From: Hyphomicrobiaceae bacterium
GTDB taxonomy: Bacteria > Pseudomonadota > Alphaproteobacteria > Rhizobiales > Hyphomicrobiaceae
Assembly: GCA_024281145.1 (NCBI GenBank)
Contig: JAMXLN010000387.1
Location: forward strand, 1-36,320
DNA: 36,320 nucleotides
Direction: 5' to 3'
A program made the translations under genes and the position numbers. Position 1 is the first letter of the stretch. Every line of letters starts with the position of its first letter. The notes beneath the pieces were generated by a model. The model did no database searches. It saw only the letters and a program-made list of their open reading frames with translations, and was not told the DNA's origin. Positions 6,280 to 15,539 of the stretch are shown here, one piece after another.

Positions 6280-8088
6280 GTGAGCGAGGCCGCCTTGCCC
6301 AAAGCCAAATCCGAAACCAAGGCCTTGGCCCCCAACAGGCCCCAGTTGCACTCACTGTTGGCGTTGCGGCCCTATCTCGCGCGGCATTCGGGAATGCTCA
6401 TCGCGGCAGTCGTGGCACTCATCACCTCCGCCGCCGCGATGCTGACCATCCCACTCGCGGTACGCCGCATGATTGACGTGGGATTTGCCGCCCAGGACGG
6501 TGTCTTCATCGACCGCTACTTCATCACGCTGATTGGCATCGGCGTCCTGCTGGCGCTGGCAAGCGCTGGGCGCATGTACGCGGTGAACTGGCTGGGAGAG
6601 CGCATCGTCGCCGATCTGCGCGCGGATGTCTTCCAGCACCTGGCCACGCTGGGACCAGCCTTCTACGACAGCACGCACTCCGCGGAAGTGATGAGCCGGC
6701 TCACAGCCGACACCACGCAGATCAAGGGAGCCGCCGGATCGGCGCTGAGCCAGGCCTTACGCAACCTCATCATGCTCGTCGGCGCCCTGACCATGATGTT
6801 CATCACGAGCCCCACTCTGGCCGCCCTGGGATTGGCGACCATTCCCGTTATCGTCCTTCCGCTGATGGCCTATGGCCGCGCCGTGCGCCGGCTGTCGCGC
6901 GCAGCCCAAGACCGCCTCGCCGAGGCCTCCGCCATTGCTGCCGAGAACCTGGCGGCGGTGCGCACCATGCACGCATTCGGCCAACAGGAGACCGTCGCGC
7001 GCCGCTTCGCGCTGGCTTGCGAGCGCGCCTTCGACGCTGCCCGCACGCGCCTGCGTTCACGGGCTGGACTGACGGCGCTTTCCATTGGGCTCATCGTGTC
7101 GAGCGTCGTCGCCATCTTGTGGTTCGGATCGCGTCTGGTGATCGGTGGAGAGATCACCGGAGGCCGACTTGGTCAATTCATCCTCTATGCCATGTTCGCC
7201 GCCGGAGCGATTGCCGAGCTCTCCGAGGTATGGGGCGAGATCACCCAAGCCGCCGGCGCATCGGAGCGGCTGATGGAGCTCTTAGCGGTGCGATCAACTG
7301 TGACCGAGCCCGTGCGGCCCAGGCCCATGCCAACGCCAGCCCTTGGCACGATTGGCTTTGAGCATGTGCGCTTCGCCTATCCGTCCCGACCAGGCGCTCC
7401 CGCTCTCAACGGTATAAGCTTCAGCATCGAGCGGGGAGAAACGGTCGCTGTGGTCGGCCCCTCTGGTGCCGGTAAGAGCACGATCTTCAATCTCATATTG
7501 CGCTTCTACGATCCGCAATCCGGGAGCGTCGCGGTGGACGGTGTTCCCGTATCCGCAGTCGAAACGGCACTCCTCAGATCCCGAATTGCCCTCGTGCCCC
7601 AAGACGTTGCTCTATTCGATGACACGGTCGCCGACAACATCCGCTATGGTGCACCCGGAGCCAGCGATGCCGACATAGTGCGCGCCGCCAAGGCGGCGCA
7701 GGCCGACAGCTTCATAAGGCTGATGGCGCAGGGCTATGCCACGCGCCTTGGCGAGCGCGGCGCAACCCTTTCCGGCGGCCAACGCCAACGCATTGCACTC
7801 GCTCGGGCATTTTTACGAGACGCCCCCATTCTTCTGCTCGATGAAGCGACCAACGCACTCGATGCAGAAAGCGAGATGGCCGTGCAGGAGGCGCTGGCGC
7901 GCCTGACACAGCGCCAAACGACCCTTATTATCGCCCACCGGTTGGCCACTGTGCAGCGCGCCACGCGCATATTGGTGTTGGACAAAGGCCGCATCGTCGA
8001 AGAAGGTCAACACGCTGAGCTCTTGCGCAGAGGGGGGCTCTACACCCGCTTGGCCGAACTGCAGTTCACCCTGGAAGCGGCACAATAA
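6280..8088 (+). CDS. ABC exporter, fused permease-ATPase (MsbA/LmrA type)
   Basis: A 602-residue half-transporter of the ABCB/MsbA-like exporter family that should dimerise in the inner membrane and export a lipid or hydrophobic compound using ATP. Six transmembrane helices occupy about residues 35-310, starting HSGMLIAAVVALITSAAAML. The ATPase domain (about 355-600) has Walker A GPSGAGKST (393-401), Q-loop VPQD (439-442), signature LSGGQ (497-501), Walker B ILLLDEA (517-523) and H-loop His (553). I chose the GTG at 6280 (VSEAALPKAKSE) because it gives the family length and lacks competing ATGs; a GGTAGG lies upstream. The open frame to 6016 has no family match. It sits next to rpmE and upstream of an L,D-transpeptidase. 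The substrate is unknown. Confidence 0.93.
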   Translation: MSEAALPKAKSETKALAPNRPQLHSLLALRPYLARHSGMLIAAVVALITSAAAMLTIPLAVRRMIDVGFAAQDGVFIDRYFITLIGIGVLLALASAGRMYAVNWLGERIVADLRADVFQHLATLGPAFYDSTHSAEVMSRLTADTTQIKGAAGSALSQALRNLIMLVGALTMMFITSPTLAALGLATIPVIVLPLMAYGRAVRRLSRAAQDRLAEASAIAAENLAAVRTMHAFGQQETVARRFALACERAFDAARTRLRSRAGLTALSIGLIVSSVVAILWFGSRLVIGGEITGGRLGQFILYAMFAAGAIAELSEVWGEITQAAGASERLMELLAVRSTVTEPVRPRPMPTPALGTIGFEHVRFAYPSRPGAPALNGISFSIERGETVAVVGPSGAGKSTIFNLILRFYDPQSGSVAVDGVPVSAVETALLRSRIALVPQDVALFDDTVADNIRYGAPGASDADIVRAAKAAQADSFIRLMAQGYATRLGERGATLSGGQRQRIALARAFLRDAPILLLDEATNALDAESEMAVQEALARLTQRQTTLIIAHRLATVQRATRILVLDKGRIVEEGQHAELLRRGGLYTRLAELQFTLEAAQ

Positions 8089-8206
8089 ACCGGCCTTGGC
8101 ATGGACGGGAATTGCCCAGGTTCGACAAATTTTGCTTCTCAAGATAACGCGAATGGACCACGTTGGATGGGGAGGCCAGATTGCGGGGCAATGTAAGGGG
8201 CAGCGG

Positions 8207-9463
8207 ATGAACGCCAGGACCGCAGCCGGGTTCATCATGGTCCTCCTCGCCGTGGGAGCGTCCGCACCCAAGGCACATGCAGGCGACGAGAGCGGCTGGC
8301 CTCGCTTTCCAGGCTCGGCCTATGCGGCACAGAGCGATCCGGCGGAGCGCAGCTTCGTTAAGGAGTGGGAAGCCACACCTCCTAAAGGTTATCCGACGCT
8401 CAGTCCGGCCAACCTTGCCGCCATGAAAACTGCCATTCGACGCTACACTGACATCGTCGCTGGGGGTGGTTGGCAGCCCTTGCCCGAGATTGAGCTGCGA
8501 CAGGGTCTGTCGCATTCTGTCGTCGCCTTGCTGCGCGAGCGCTTGATATACTCGGGCGATCTGCGCGAGCAGGGCGCCAGCAGCAGCTTCGATTTCTATG
8601 TCGACAAGGCCGTGAAGCGCTACCAGGCCTCAAACGGCTTGGCACCCACGGGTATCGTCGACAAGCGCACGATCGCCGCGCTCAACATCCCCGCCGAGTT
8701 GCGCCTCAAGCAGCTGAAGGTGAACCTGACCCGCCTCACCGAGCTGTCTCGCACCGCAGGCACGCGCTATGTGGTGGTCAATATTCCCGCGGCGCAAATC
8801 GAAGCGGTCGAGAATGACCGTGTCGTGTCGCGCCACGCCGGCGTGGTGGGCAAGCCGGACCGGCCGACGCCAATCCTGAACTCAGCCATCCACGAACTCA
8901 ACTTCAACGCGGTCTGGCACCTGCCGCCAACGGTGATCGAGAAAGATCTCATTCCCAAGGGGCAGGAGATGGCCCGCCAAGGCCAGAGCGCGCTCGTCAA
9001 ATATCACATTGACGCCTATGGCGCGGACGGCAAAAAGCTCGATCCCACCAAGATCAACTGGAGTTCGCCGACGACAAAAAGCTTGACGTACCGTCAACAG
9101 CCCGGCCCAGAAAATCCCCTTGGGTTTGTCAAGATCAATTTCAACAATTCGCACTCTGTCTATATGCACGACACCCCCTCCCAATCGCTATTCGGCCGCA
9201 ACTTCCGCGCCGCGAGTTCGGGGTGTGTGCGGGTCCACGGCATCGAGCAACTGGCGGCCTGGGTGCTCGCCGACCAGGGCTGGAGGCCCGAACATGTGCG
9301 ACAGATGAAGGAGAGCGGCGAGCGCCGGGATGTGACGCTGAAAAAGCCTGTGCCGCTGCACTTCGTCTACGTTACAGCCTGGGCGACCGAGGACGGCGTC
9401 GTCCAGTTCCGCCGCGACATTTACCAAAAGGACGGCATCGGGGCTATGGCCGCCTCCTACTGA
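8207..9463 (+). CDS. Periplasmic L,D-transpeptidase (YcbB-like)
   Basis: A 418-residue exported peptidoglycan cross-linking or amidating enzyme. A signal peptide (TAAGFIMVLLAVGASAPKAHA, about 5-25) is followed by a peptidoglycan-binding domain (about 93-160; VDKAVKRYQASNGLAPTGIV with the typical F-x-V-x-x-A-V-K-R-Y-Q lead). The YkuD catalytic domain (PF03734) covers about 187-400, with VYMHDTP holding His321 and ASSGCVRVHG holding the nucleophile Cys340 in the canonical S-x-G-C-x-R-x motif. It uses 3-3 cross-linking chemistry, insensitive to most beta-lactams. The ATG at 8207 has AAGGGG upstream, so the longer frame to 8096 is rejected. It lies 118 bases behind the ABC exporter on the same strand. 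Confidence 0.94.
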   Translation: MNARTAAGFIMVLLAVGASAPKAHAGDESGWPRFPGSAYAAQSDPAERSFVKEWEATPPKGYPTLSPANLAAMKTAIRRYTDIVAGGGWQPLPEIELRQGLSHSVVALLRERLIYSGDLREQGASSSFDFYVDKAVKRYQASNGLAPTGIVDKRTIAALNIPAELRLKQLKVNLTRLTELSRTAGTRYVVVNIPAAQIEAVENDRVVSRHAGVVGKPDRPTPILNSAIHELNFNAVWHLPPTVIEKDLIPKGQEMARQGQSALVKYHIDAYGADGKKLDPTKINWSSPTTKSLTYRQQPGPENPLGFVKINFNNSHSVYMHDTPSQSLFGRNFRAASSGCVRVHGIEQLAAWVLADQGWRPEHVRQMKESGERRDVTLKKPVPLHFVYVTAWATEDGVVQFRRDIYQKDGIGAMAASY

Positions 9464-9551
9464 GTCCTGAGCACTAAGATCCACCCGGAACAAAGAGCCC
9501 GCAACAATCCAGACGGCGTGCTGCGCCATCGCACGCTCCATTACCGGCGTG

Positions 9552-9585
9552 CCCATCGGCCCACCCATCGGCCCACCCATTGGCC
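9552..9585 (+). repeat. 12-base tandem repeat, three copies
   Basis: CCCATCGGCCCA at 9552-9563 and 9564-9575, followed by a third slightly diverged copy CCCATTGGCC at 9576-9585. It lies in the spacer after the L,D-transpeptidase; it would encode Gly-Pro-Pro-Ile repeats in the short frame at 9549, for which I see no ribosome-binding site. Probably a non-coding slippage repeat. Confidence 0.75.
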
Positions 9586-9699
9586 TGGGGCCGAAGCGAT
9601 CGCGCCGATGTTTGTGTGCTTGCTTGAACGCGCCCGCAACCTGGAAGTCCGCCGACGGGTCAGCTACCGTGCAGCGAACCAAGAACGGAGTTGAGTGCC

Positions 9700-10011
9700 A
9701 TGCTCGAAACCACCCTTCTGGTCGTGTCCGGTAAGAAACTCGCCGTCCCGCGCCTCCTCAAGCGGATCCTACAGGTCGCCGTCGCCGTGGGCCTAACGGC
9801 GGCAGTCCTCCTGGTGGTGATCGTCGGCAACGGACTGCTTGTGGGCCGGCAAGCATCGCTGCAGGCCGGGATCAATCTGTGGCTGGCGTTCATCAAACGC
9901 CCCGATATTCTTGCCACTATGGTCCTCACCGCGCTCGTCACCGTGCGGTTTGTTTATTGGCAACGCAACCAGGAACGGCGCGCAGGAAGCGCGGACCGCA
10001 TGCACAGTTGA
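9700..10011 (+). CDS. Small two-helix membrane protein of unknown function
   Basis: A 103-residue protein I do not recognise. It shows two strong membrane segments, LQVAVAVGLTAAVLLVVIVG (about 27-46) and ATMVLTALVTVRFVYW (about 74-89), separated by a short amphipathic loop, with a basic C-terminal tail (QRNQERR). The ATG at 9700 has GGAG at 9687-9690, nine bases upstream. A TTG three codons earlier abuts that site and is less likely. It stands between the L,D-transpeptidase and a second small membrane gene; whether the three form a unit is not shown by spacing (236 and 262 bases). Confidence 0.6.
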   Translation: MLETTLLVVSGKKLAVPRLLKRILQVAVAVGLTAAVLLVVIVGNGLLVGRQASLQAGINLWLAFIKRPDILATMVLTALVTVRFVYWQRNQERRAGSADRMHS

Positions 10012-10273
10012 GCCCAGTCGCCGGAAAGCTCAGGGGTGAACCCGCCGCCTTGGCGATGCGCGCCGAGAAACAGACGGACATTGCCGGCGGCAGGGCGTTT
10101 TGGGCCTCCAAGCCATAACAATCGTCGCCGCTGGCGCGGCAACCGCACCGCGAGCGCGGTCGCACGGCTTCAATGAACAGGGTGGCATGACGATGGGCTG
10201 GTGCCGACGTCCACGCTGAACTATGGTCGAGCGATCGATCAGACCGGGGAGTGATGCTCATTGGGAGGAATCC

Positions 10274-10516
10274 ATGGCTACGGGTCACAGCATTGCGCCA
10301 GGTGCCACCACAGCAAGTGAACGCTCGTTCAATCCCGCTCTCACCTTCATTGTCTGCGCCTGCGTTGTCGCCCTTGCCATGGCGTCCCTATGGACCGGCC
10401 TAAGCGGCCTGATGAACCCCGATCACGCCGGTGGTTTCTTAAGAACGTTGGGCGGATTTGTCGGTTTCTTTGCGGTGTTCGGCCTCACGCTGGTAGCGGC
10501 GGTTAGGCAGAAATAA
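10274..10516 (+). CDS. Small two-helix membrane protein of unknown function
   Basis: An 80-residue protein, not recognised. It has a polar N-terminus (ATGHSIAPGATTASERSFNP) followed by two membrane helices: FIVCACVVALAMASLWTGL (about 26-44) and FVGFFAVFGLTLVAAV (about 62-77), joined by LMNPDHAGGFLRTLGG. The start at 10274 is supported by GGGAGGAA ending four bases before the ATG. Its stop is 72 bases before the orphan solute-binding protein gene, so they could share a transcript. Confidence 0.65.
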   Translation: MATGHSIAPGATTASERSFNPALTFIVCACVVALAMASLWTGLSGLMNPDHAGGFLRTLGGFVGFFAVFGLTLVAAVRQK

Positions 10517-10588
10517 TTTGTCAGCGTCACCTACCGCCTGCCTGCCCTGACGGATTTACCGCACCAAAATGTTGGAGAAGGACGTGCT

Positions 10589-12130
10589 GTGAAACACGGC
10601 CGCCTGCGAGTTGGCCTCGCGGCAGTACTGTGTGTACTGCTGATCAAAGGCCCAGATCCATCCGCGTCAGCTCAGGGCAAACCGGAAGGCGAAATGCGCT
10701 GGGCGTTGTACGTGACGCTATCGCCGGCCTGGTTCGATCCCGGCGAAGTGGTGGGCGGCGTGCTCACGCCCTTCTGGGTGCTCTATGCCTTGCATGATGC
10801 CCTCGTCAAGCCGATGCCCGGCAACCGTCTGGCTCCGAGCTTGGCTGAATTCTGGACGCTGAGCCCAGACCAGAGAACTTACGAGTTCAAGCTGCGCGAG
10901 GGACAGAAATTCCACAATGGCGATCTTTTTACCGCCGAGGATGTGAAATTCAGCTTCGAGCGTGCCAAGGGCAAATTGCTCCATGAAAAGGTGAAAGAGG
11001 TCGTTGTCGTCGACCCCTATCGAGTGCGCTTCATTTTGTACGAGCCTTGGCCTGATTTCATGACTTTCTATGGCACATTTGCCTCGGGGGCGGGGTGGAT
11101 CGTGCCCAAGAAGTATGTCGAGTCAGTCGGTCCAGACGGGTTCAAGAAGCACCCGATCGGTTTGGGACCCTACAAGTTCGTGAGCACCTTGCCCGGCCTC
11201 GAACTGGTTATGGAGGCCTACGAAGGGTACTGGCGGAAATCGCCTTCGGTGAAACGGCTCGTGTACAAGAGCGTACCGGAGGCAACAACGCGTCTGGCTA
11301 TGCTCAGACGAGGAGAGGTCGATGTCGCCTATCTGCTTGATGCGCCAATGGCGCAGGAGGTGAAGCAAGATCGCAATCTCAGACTCGTATTCTCCGGTGG
11401 GATCGCAACCTACTATCTCGACTTTCTGGATATGTGGGATCCCAAGTCGCCTTGGGCGGATCGGCGCGTGCGGCTTGCCGCCAACTTTGCCATTAATCGA
11501 CAGGAACTCAGCCAAGCTGAAACGCTCGGCGCTTCCCCGCCAACCGGAAGCATCGTGCCTCAGACGTTCGAGTTTGCACTGCCGATCGAGCCGTACCCTT
11601 ATGATCCCGCCAAAGCCAAGCAACTGCTGACCGAGGCCGGCTATCCCAACGGGTTCGATGCAGGTGACCTCCATCCCTGGCCACCTTACTTCTCGGCAGG
11701 CGAGACGATTACCAACTACCTCCAAGCCGTCGGCATAAAGACAAGAGTGCGCACAATGGAGCGCGCGGCCTTCTACTCCGCGCTCGCGGCAAAGAAACTC
11801 AAAGGAGTTTGTATGTGTCTCAATGCCGTTTACGGCAACGCTGCCTCGCGCATGTCGGAGATTGTGCCAAGCAATGGTACGTTTGCATATGGCGGTTACC
11901 CCGACATTGACGCCCTATATAGGGTGCAGGCACAGGAGATTGACACAACAAGGCGCGCCCAATTACTCCAGCAAATCCAACAGCTCATCCATGAACGCGT
12001 CAGGTTCGCGCCAATTTTCGAGTACATCTGGCCCAGCGCCGTGGGTCCAAGGGTTGCAGATCCAGCGTTGATGTTGATTGATCCTTATCCCTGGTCCGCG
12101 CCGCTCGAAGACGTGCGTCTCAACAAGTAA
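10589..12130 (+). CDS. Periplasmic solute-binding protein, family 5 (peptide/nickel ABC type)
   Basis: A 513-residue extracytoplasmic substrate-binding protein (SBP_bac_5, PF00496), as used by oligopeptide/dipeptide/nickel ABC importers. A Sec signal (VGLAAVLCVLLIKGPDPSASA, residues about 8-28) has no lipobox cysteine, so it should be soluble in the periplasm. The family signature is FHNGDLFTAEDVKFSFER, about residues 109-126. YSALAAKKLKGVCMCLNA and the C-terminal RFAPIFEYIWPSAVGPRV also fit. The GTG at 10589 follows GGAGAAGGAC. No permease or ATPase gene is adjacent, so this is an orphan binding protein that must partner elsewhere. The ligand cannot be inferred. Confidence 0.92.
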   Translation: MKHGRLRVGLAAVLCVLLIKGPDPSASAQGKPEGEMRWALYVTLSPAWFDPGEVVGGVLTPFWVLYALHDALVKPMPGNRLAPSLAEFWTLSPDQRTYEFKLREGQKFHNGDLFTAEDVKFSFERAKGKLLHEKVKEVVVVDPYRVRFILYEPWPDFMTFYGTFASGAGWIVPKKYVESVGPDGFKKHPIGLGPYKFVSTLPGLELVMEAYEGYWRKSPSVKRLVYKSVPEATTRLAMLRRGEVDVAYLLDAPMAQEVKQDRNLRLVFSGGIATYYLDFLDMWDPKSPWADRRVRLAANFAINRQELSQAETLGASPPTGSIVPQTFEFALPIEPYPYDPAKAKQLLTEAGYPNGFDAGDLHPWPPYFSAGETITNYLQAVGIKTRVRTMERAAFYSALAAKKLKGVCMCLNAVYGNAASRMSEIVPSNGTFAYGGYPDIDALYRVQAQEIDTTRRAQLLQQIQQLIHERVRFAPIFEYIWPSAVGPRVADPALMLIDPYPWSAPLEDVRLNK

Positions 12131-12667
12131 GCCCGCGGCCGGGCGCGCCGTCGCCGCGGTCCGGCACGGAAGCCGACCACGCCCATGCTCGCAGCGTTAC
12201 CACAAGAGCTACATGTCCCTCCGAGCGAGCGTCCCTTCCGGTCGCGTCACCAGTGCGGGCCGACGCCAATACGCAAACAGCTGGCACTCGAACGCGAGCC
12301 GGCGTTGGTTTCCGGAGCATGCGATGTGGATGTACGCCACCCTTCAGGGGCGCATGCGCGCTCGGCGGGCTCGCCTGACCTCATCGCAAGCGCTGCGATC
12401 ACGCATGGCGGCCTCGAGACGACCAACCCTGGAACTCATCGAGCACGGGCGTCTGAAGCTTGGCCGATGGCACCGGAGGCTTCGCACACAGCTCTCCTTG
12501 GTATTGCCCGTTCGCTTGGTCGGGCACTGCCCAAAGTGCGCGAGGCCAGCATATCGTCTACCAACAACGACGGATCGCCCGCCCCTGCCAAGCGTTCTGT
12601 CTGCGTGTGTTGCAGCCCCACCAATGATAGCCTCGCCTCGGTTCGACGCTAACGGCACGATCGCCCA
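12131..12667. other. Intergenic region, no gene recognised
   Basis: A 537-base stretch between the solute-binding protein and kup. Several overlapping frames exist (for example 12078-12812 plus and 12344-12676 minus) but their translations are Arg/Ser/Ala-rich shadow-type sequences without recognisable domains or ribosome-binding sites. It should carry the kup promoter near its right end. A decayed gene cannot be excluded. Confidence 0.45.
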
Positions 12668-14572
12668 ATGCCACATCCATCAGTCCCCACGGTGCACGAG
12701 GCTGGCAACGGACACAGCAGCCGGCAATTTTGGGCCTTGGCTCTCGGAACGCTCGGCGTCGTCTATGGCGATATTGGCACAAGCCCTCTCTACGCGTTTC
12801 GCGAAGCAATAGCGGCCGCTCACGCACAGGGCGCCGCCACCTTCACGGCGATCGTTGGCATACTGTCTCTCATGACATGGACGATGCTACTCATCGTCAC
12901 CCTCAAGTACGTCCTGGTCCTGCTCAACGCCGACAATAAGGGCGAAGGCGGAACTTTCGCCCTGATGGCGCTTGGCCAATCTGTGGCAAGGCGCAGCGCG
13001 CGCGTGCTTCTTGTCCTCGGGGTTGCAGGTGCTGCCTTCTTCTACGGCGACGCGGTGATCACCCCGGCCATTTCGGTGCTGTCCGCGGTAGAGGGACTAA
13101 AGCTAATTGCGCCGCATATGGAAAGTGTGGTGGTCCCCATCACCCTCCTTATCCTGGTGCTTTTGTTTACGTTTCAAGCGCGCGGCACTGCTGCTGTCGC
13201 GCAATTTTTCGGGCCCATCATGTGCATCTGGTTTGCAGTTCTGGCCATTGGCGGTCTGGTCAACCTCGCAGATGATCCTCGGGTCTTCTTAGCGCTCAAT
13301 CCCCTCTATGGTATCGAGTTTGTTTTGAACCACGGCTTTATCGGCCTGGTCGTCATGGGCCTCATCTTCCTCGCCGTGACAGGGGCGGAGGCCCTTTACG
13401 CGGATCTTGGACATTTCGGGCGCAAGCCCATTCAAACGACGTGGCTTTTTTTCGTGCAGCCGGCGTTGCTCATCAATTATTTCGGACAAGGCGCCTTGTT
13501 GCTCACAGCTCCGGAAGCGCTCGAAAACCCGTTCTATCGCCTGTATCCTGATTGGGCGCTCCTCCCGATGGTGGTCCTGGCTACCATTGCCACCGTCATC
13601 GCAAGCCAAGCTGTCATCACCGGGGCGTTCTCATTTACGCGACAAGCTATCCAACTCGGGCTCGTACCCCGTTTGGAAATCCGCCATACTTCTGAAACCA
13701 TCGCGGGCCAAATCTACTTACCACGGGTCAACCATCTGTTGCTCGTCGCCGTTCTTCTCATAACTCTCACCTTCCGCAACTCCAGCAATCTCGCCGCAGC
13801 CTACGGCCTCTCGGTGACGGCCACGATGCTGATCGACAGCCTGATGGCGTTCTTCGTGGTGTGGCGCTACTGGAATTGGCCGCTTTGGAAGGCAGCGTCG
13901 CTGATGGTGCCGATCGCCCTTATCGAGGAGGCGTTTCTGACCGCCAACCTTATAAAGATTCCCGAGGGTGGCTGGCTGCCTCTCCTAGCAGCTTGGCTGA
14001 TCGGCCTCATAGCTCTGACTTGGGTCCGTGGCTCGAGCAGCCTCAGCAAGGCTACGCGCAAGAATGAGGCCGATCTCAGTTGGCTCGTGCGGAAGCTCGA
14101 GGCCAAGCCGCCCCACCGTGTCTCCGGCACCGCGATCTTTCTCACCGCCGATCCAGCAACAGCGCCTACGTCCCTCATGCACAATCTAAAGCACAATCAC
14201 GTGCTGCACGAACGCAACATCATCCTGACCATCAAGGCTGAGGATACACCCCACGTTCCCCGCCAGGAGCGTATCCAGATCCGCAAGGTCGGAGACACGT
14301 TTACTCTCATTACCGCCCACTACGGCTTCATGGAAACGCCGAGCGTACCTAAGATTCTGGAGCAATGTCGCCGCAAGGGGTTCAACATCGATATCTCTGC
14401 GACATCCTTCTTCTTGTCCAGACGTTCCCTGAGGTCCACAACGAAATCGGATATGCCAGTCTGGCAAGAGCAGCTCTTTATTTGGCTCGCAAGCACTGCG
14501 GCGGATGCCACCGAGTACTTTCGCATCCCGACCGACCGCGTCGTCGAGGTCGGAACCCAGGTCCTGGTCTAA
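12668..14572 (+). CDS. kup: Kup-family potassium uptake protein
   Basis: A 634-residue KUP/HAK/KT potassium transporter (K+/H+ symporter) of the inner membrane. The N-terminal signature GTLGVVYGDIGTSPLYAFREA (about residues 27-47) is diagnostic. KYVLVLLNADNKGEGGTFALMAL, FFYGDAVITPAISVLSAVEG and LYADLGHFGRKPIQ are further family blocks. About twelve membrane helices run to about residue 455, followed by a cytoplasmic C-terminal domain (HERNIILTIKAEDTPHV, RIQIRKVGDTFTLITAHYGF, SATSFFLSRRSL) ending at EVGTQVLV. Length matches the family. The ATG at 12668 gives the expected N-terminus although no clear Shine-Dalgarno is present. Several paralogues often occur per genome in this order. Confidence 0.96.
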   Translation: MPHPSVPTVHEAGNGHSSRQFWALALGTLGVVYGDIGTSPLYAFREAIAAAHAQGAATFTAIVGILSLMTWTMLLIVTLKYVLVLLNADNKGEGGTFALMALGQSVARRSARVLLVLGVAGAAFFYGDAVITPAISVLSAVEGLKLIAPHMESVVVPITLLILVLLFTFQARGTAAVAQFFGPIMCIWFAVLAIGGLVNLADDPRVFLALNPLYGIEFVLNHGFIGLVVMGLIFLAVTGAEALYADLGHFGRKPIQTTWLFFVQPALLINYFGQGALLLTAPEALENPFYRLYPDWALLPMVVLATIATVIASQAVITGAFSFTRQAIQLGLVPRLEIRHTSETIAGQIYLPRVNHLLLVAVLLITLTFRNSSNLAAAYGLSVTATMLIDSLMAFFVVWRYWNWPLWKAASLMVPIALIEEAFLTANLIKIPEGGWLPLLAAWLIGLIALTWVRGSSSLSKATRKNEADLSWLVRKLEAKPPHRVSGTAIFLTADPATAPTSLMHNLKHNHVLHERNIILTIKAEDTPHVPRQERIQIRKVGDTFTLITAHYGFMETPSVPKILEQCRRKGFNIDISATSFFLSRRSLRSTTKSDMPVWQEQLFIWLASTAADATEYFRIPTDRVVEVGTQVLV

Positions 14573-14732
14573 AAGTGCGGCGCTCCGCCGTGCAGCAAAA
14601 CCATCGCTGCGAAACGCATTGCACCAATCATTGCCATCCTTGCATCGTACCATGGACTTGGGCATGCCCCTCATAGATACATTTTGCCCCTAAACTCGTT
14701 CGTTCTAAAAAGGCCGACGGGAGGCTCAGTCC

Positions 14733-15143
14733 ATGGTAGCATTTCTGCGCAGGCACCTGCACAGCCACGTCCGCCGCAACATCCACCAGGCTTGGATGCG
14801 CTGGAGCATTCGCCTTTACGAAGGCATCACGACCTTTGTCCATGGCGTGCTGTGGTTTACCGGGCTCCTTTTCCTCTCCGGTCACATAGCCGCCTCCGCT
14901 GTGCAGGCGGGCTACCACCTGACCAATGTGTGGTCGAATGCCGATCGGATCATGGCATTTGATCTCGCGCACATGGGTTGGCGAGAACTGCTTTCCCTTG
15001 CGTCGATCCCTGCCGGTCTGATGGCCCTCTACAGCATGTACACAGCCTACGAGCGCTGGCGAATATGGGCCCATTATGGGCATCACTGCGATCCAGCGCT
15101 CACCCCTCCCGCGCCCCACGAGGCCATTGCAGTTCCCAGCTAA
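14733..15143 (+). CDS. Membrane protein of unknown function
   Basis: A 136-residue protein not matched to a family. The N-terminus is basic (VAFLRRHLHSHVRRN), then come helices around GITTFVHGVLWFTGLLFLSG (about 31-50) and LLSLASIPAGLMALYSMYTA (about 86-105). The C-terminus is short and rich in His and Pro (HYGHHCDPALTPPAPHEA). The start is supported by GGGAGG at 14719-14724, eight bases before the ATG at 14733. It lies 160 bases after kup on the same strand. The His/Cys tail might bind a metal, but this is a guess from composition only. Confidence 0.65.
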   Translation: MVAFLRRHLHSHVRRNIHQAWMRWSIRLYEGITTFVHGVLWFTGLLFLSGHIAASAVQAGYHLTNVWSNADRIMAFDLAHMGWRELLSLASIPAGLMALYSMYTAYERWRIWAHYGHHCDPALTPPAPHEAIAVPS

Positions 15144-15539
15144 GAAACGCTTGTCTCTGCCACCCGTTCTTGCAGACGACAGCTGTGCGCACTGGTCTCA
15201 GCGAGCAACCGATCAGGCGGGCCCCCACCGGCTCAACACGTGTCGCCGACCCCGTCGGAGTACTCCCACCGCTTCGGCCATTGTGCAGCATTTTGCTGCC
15301 GGTCATGCAGGCCGGGCCTACGCGCGGATCATACGCAATGAACTGCGGCGCTTCGCAGGTTAGCCCTGATGAAAATGAGTACCAATTGGCTCCGGCTCAG
15401 CTTTGCTGCCATCAACGGCGCAGAACCTACCAGCGTTCGCTGAACTGCCTCCCGGTCAATTCATGGACGGCACGGCCATGCTTACCCGGCATCGTTCGCG
15501 TACAGATGTGGACTGACTAAAACGGGGGAAGCGGCTCAA
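15144..15539. other. Intergenic region, no gene recognised
   Basis: About 396 bases between two convergent genes. Short frames such as 15076-15363 have no ribosome-binding site or recognisable product. No hairpin followed by a T-run was found on either strand, so no intrinsic terminator can be named for the large minus-strand gene or the membrane-protein gene. Confidence 0.45.

Noticed and set aside
12078-12812. 244-residue plus frame overlapping the end of the binding protein and the start of kup
   Set aside because: Overlaps two strong genes, has no Shine-Dalgarno, and is Arg/Ser-rich without domains.
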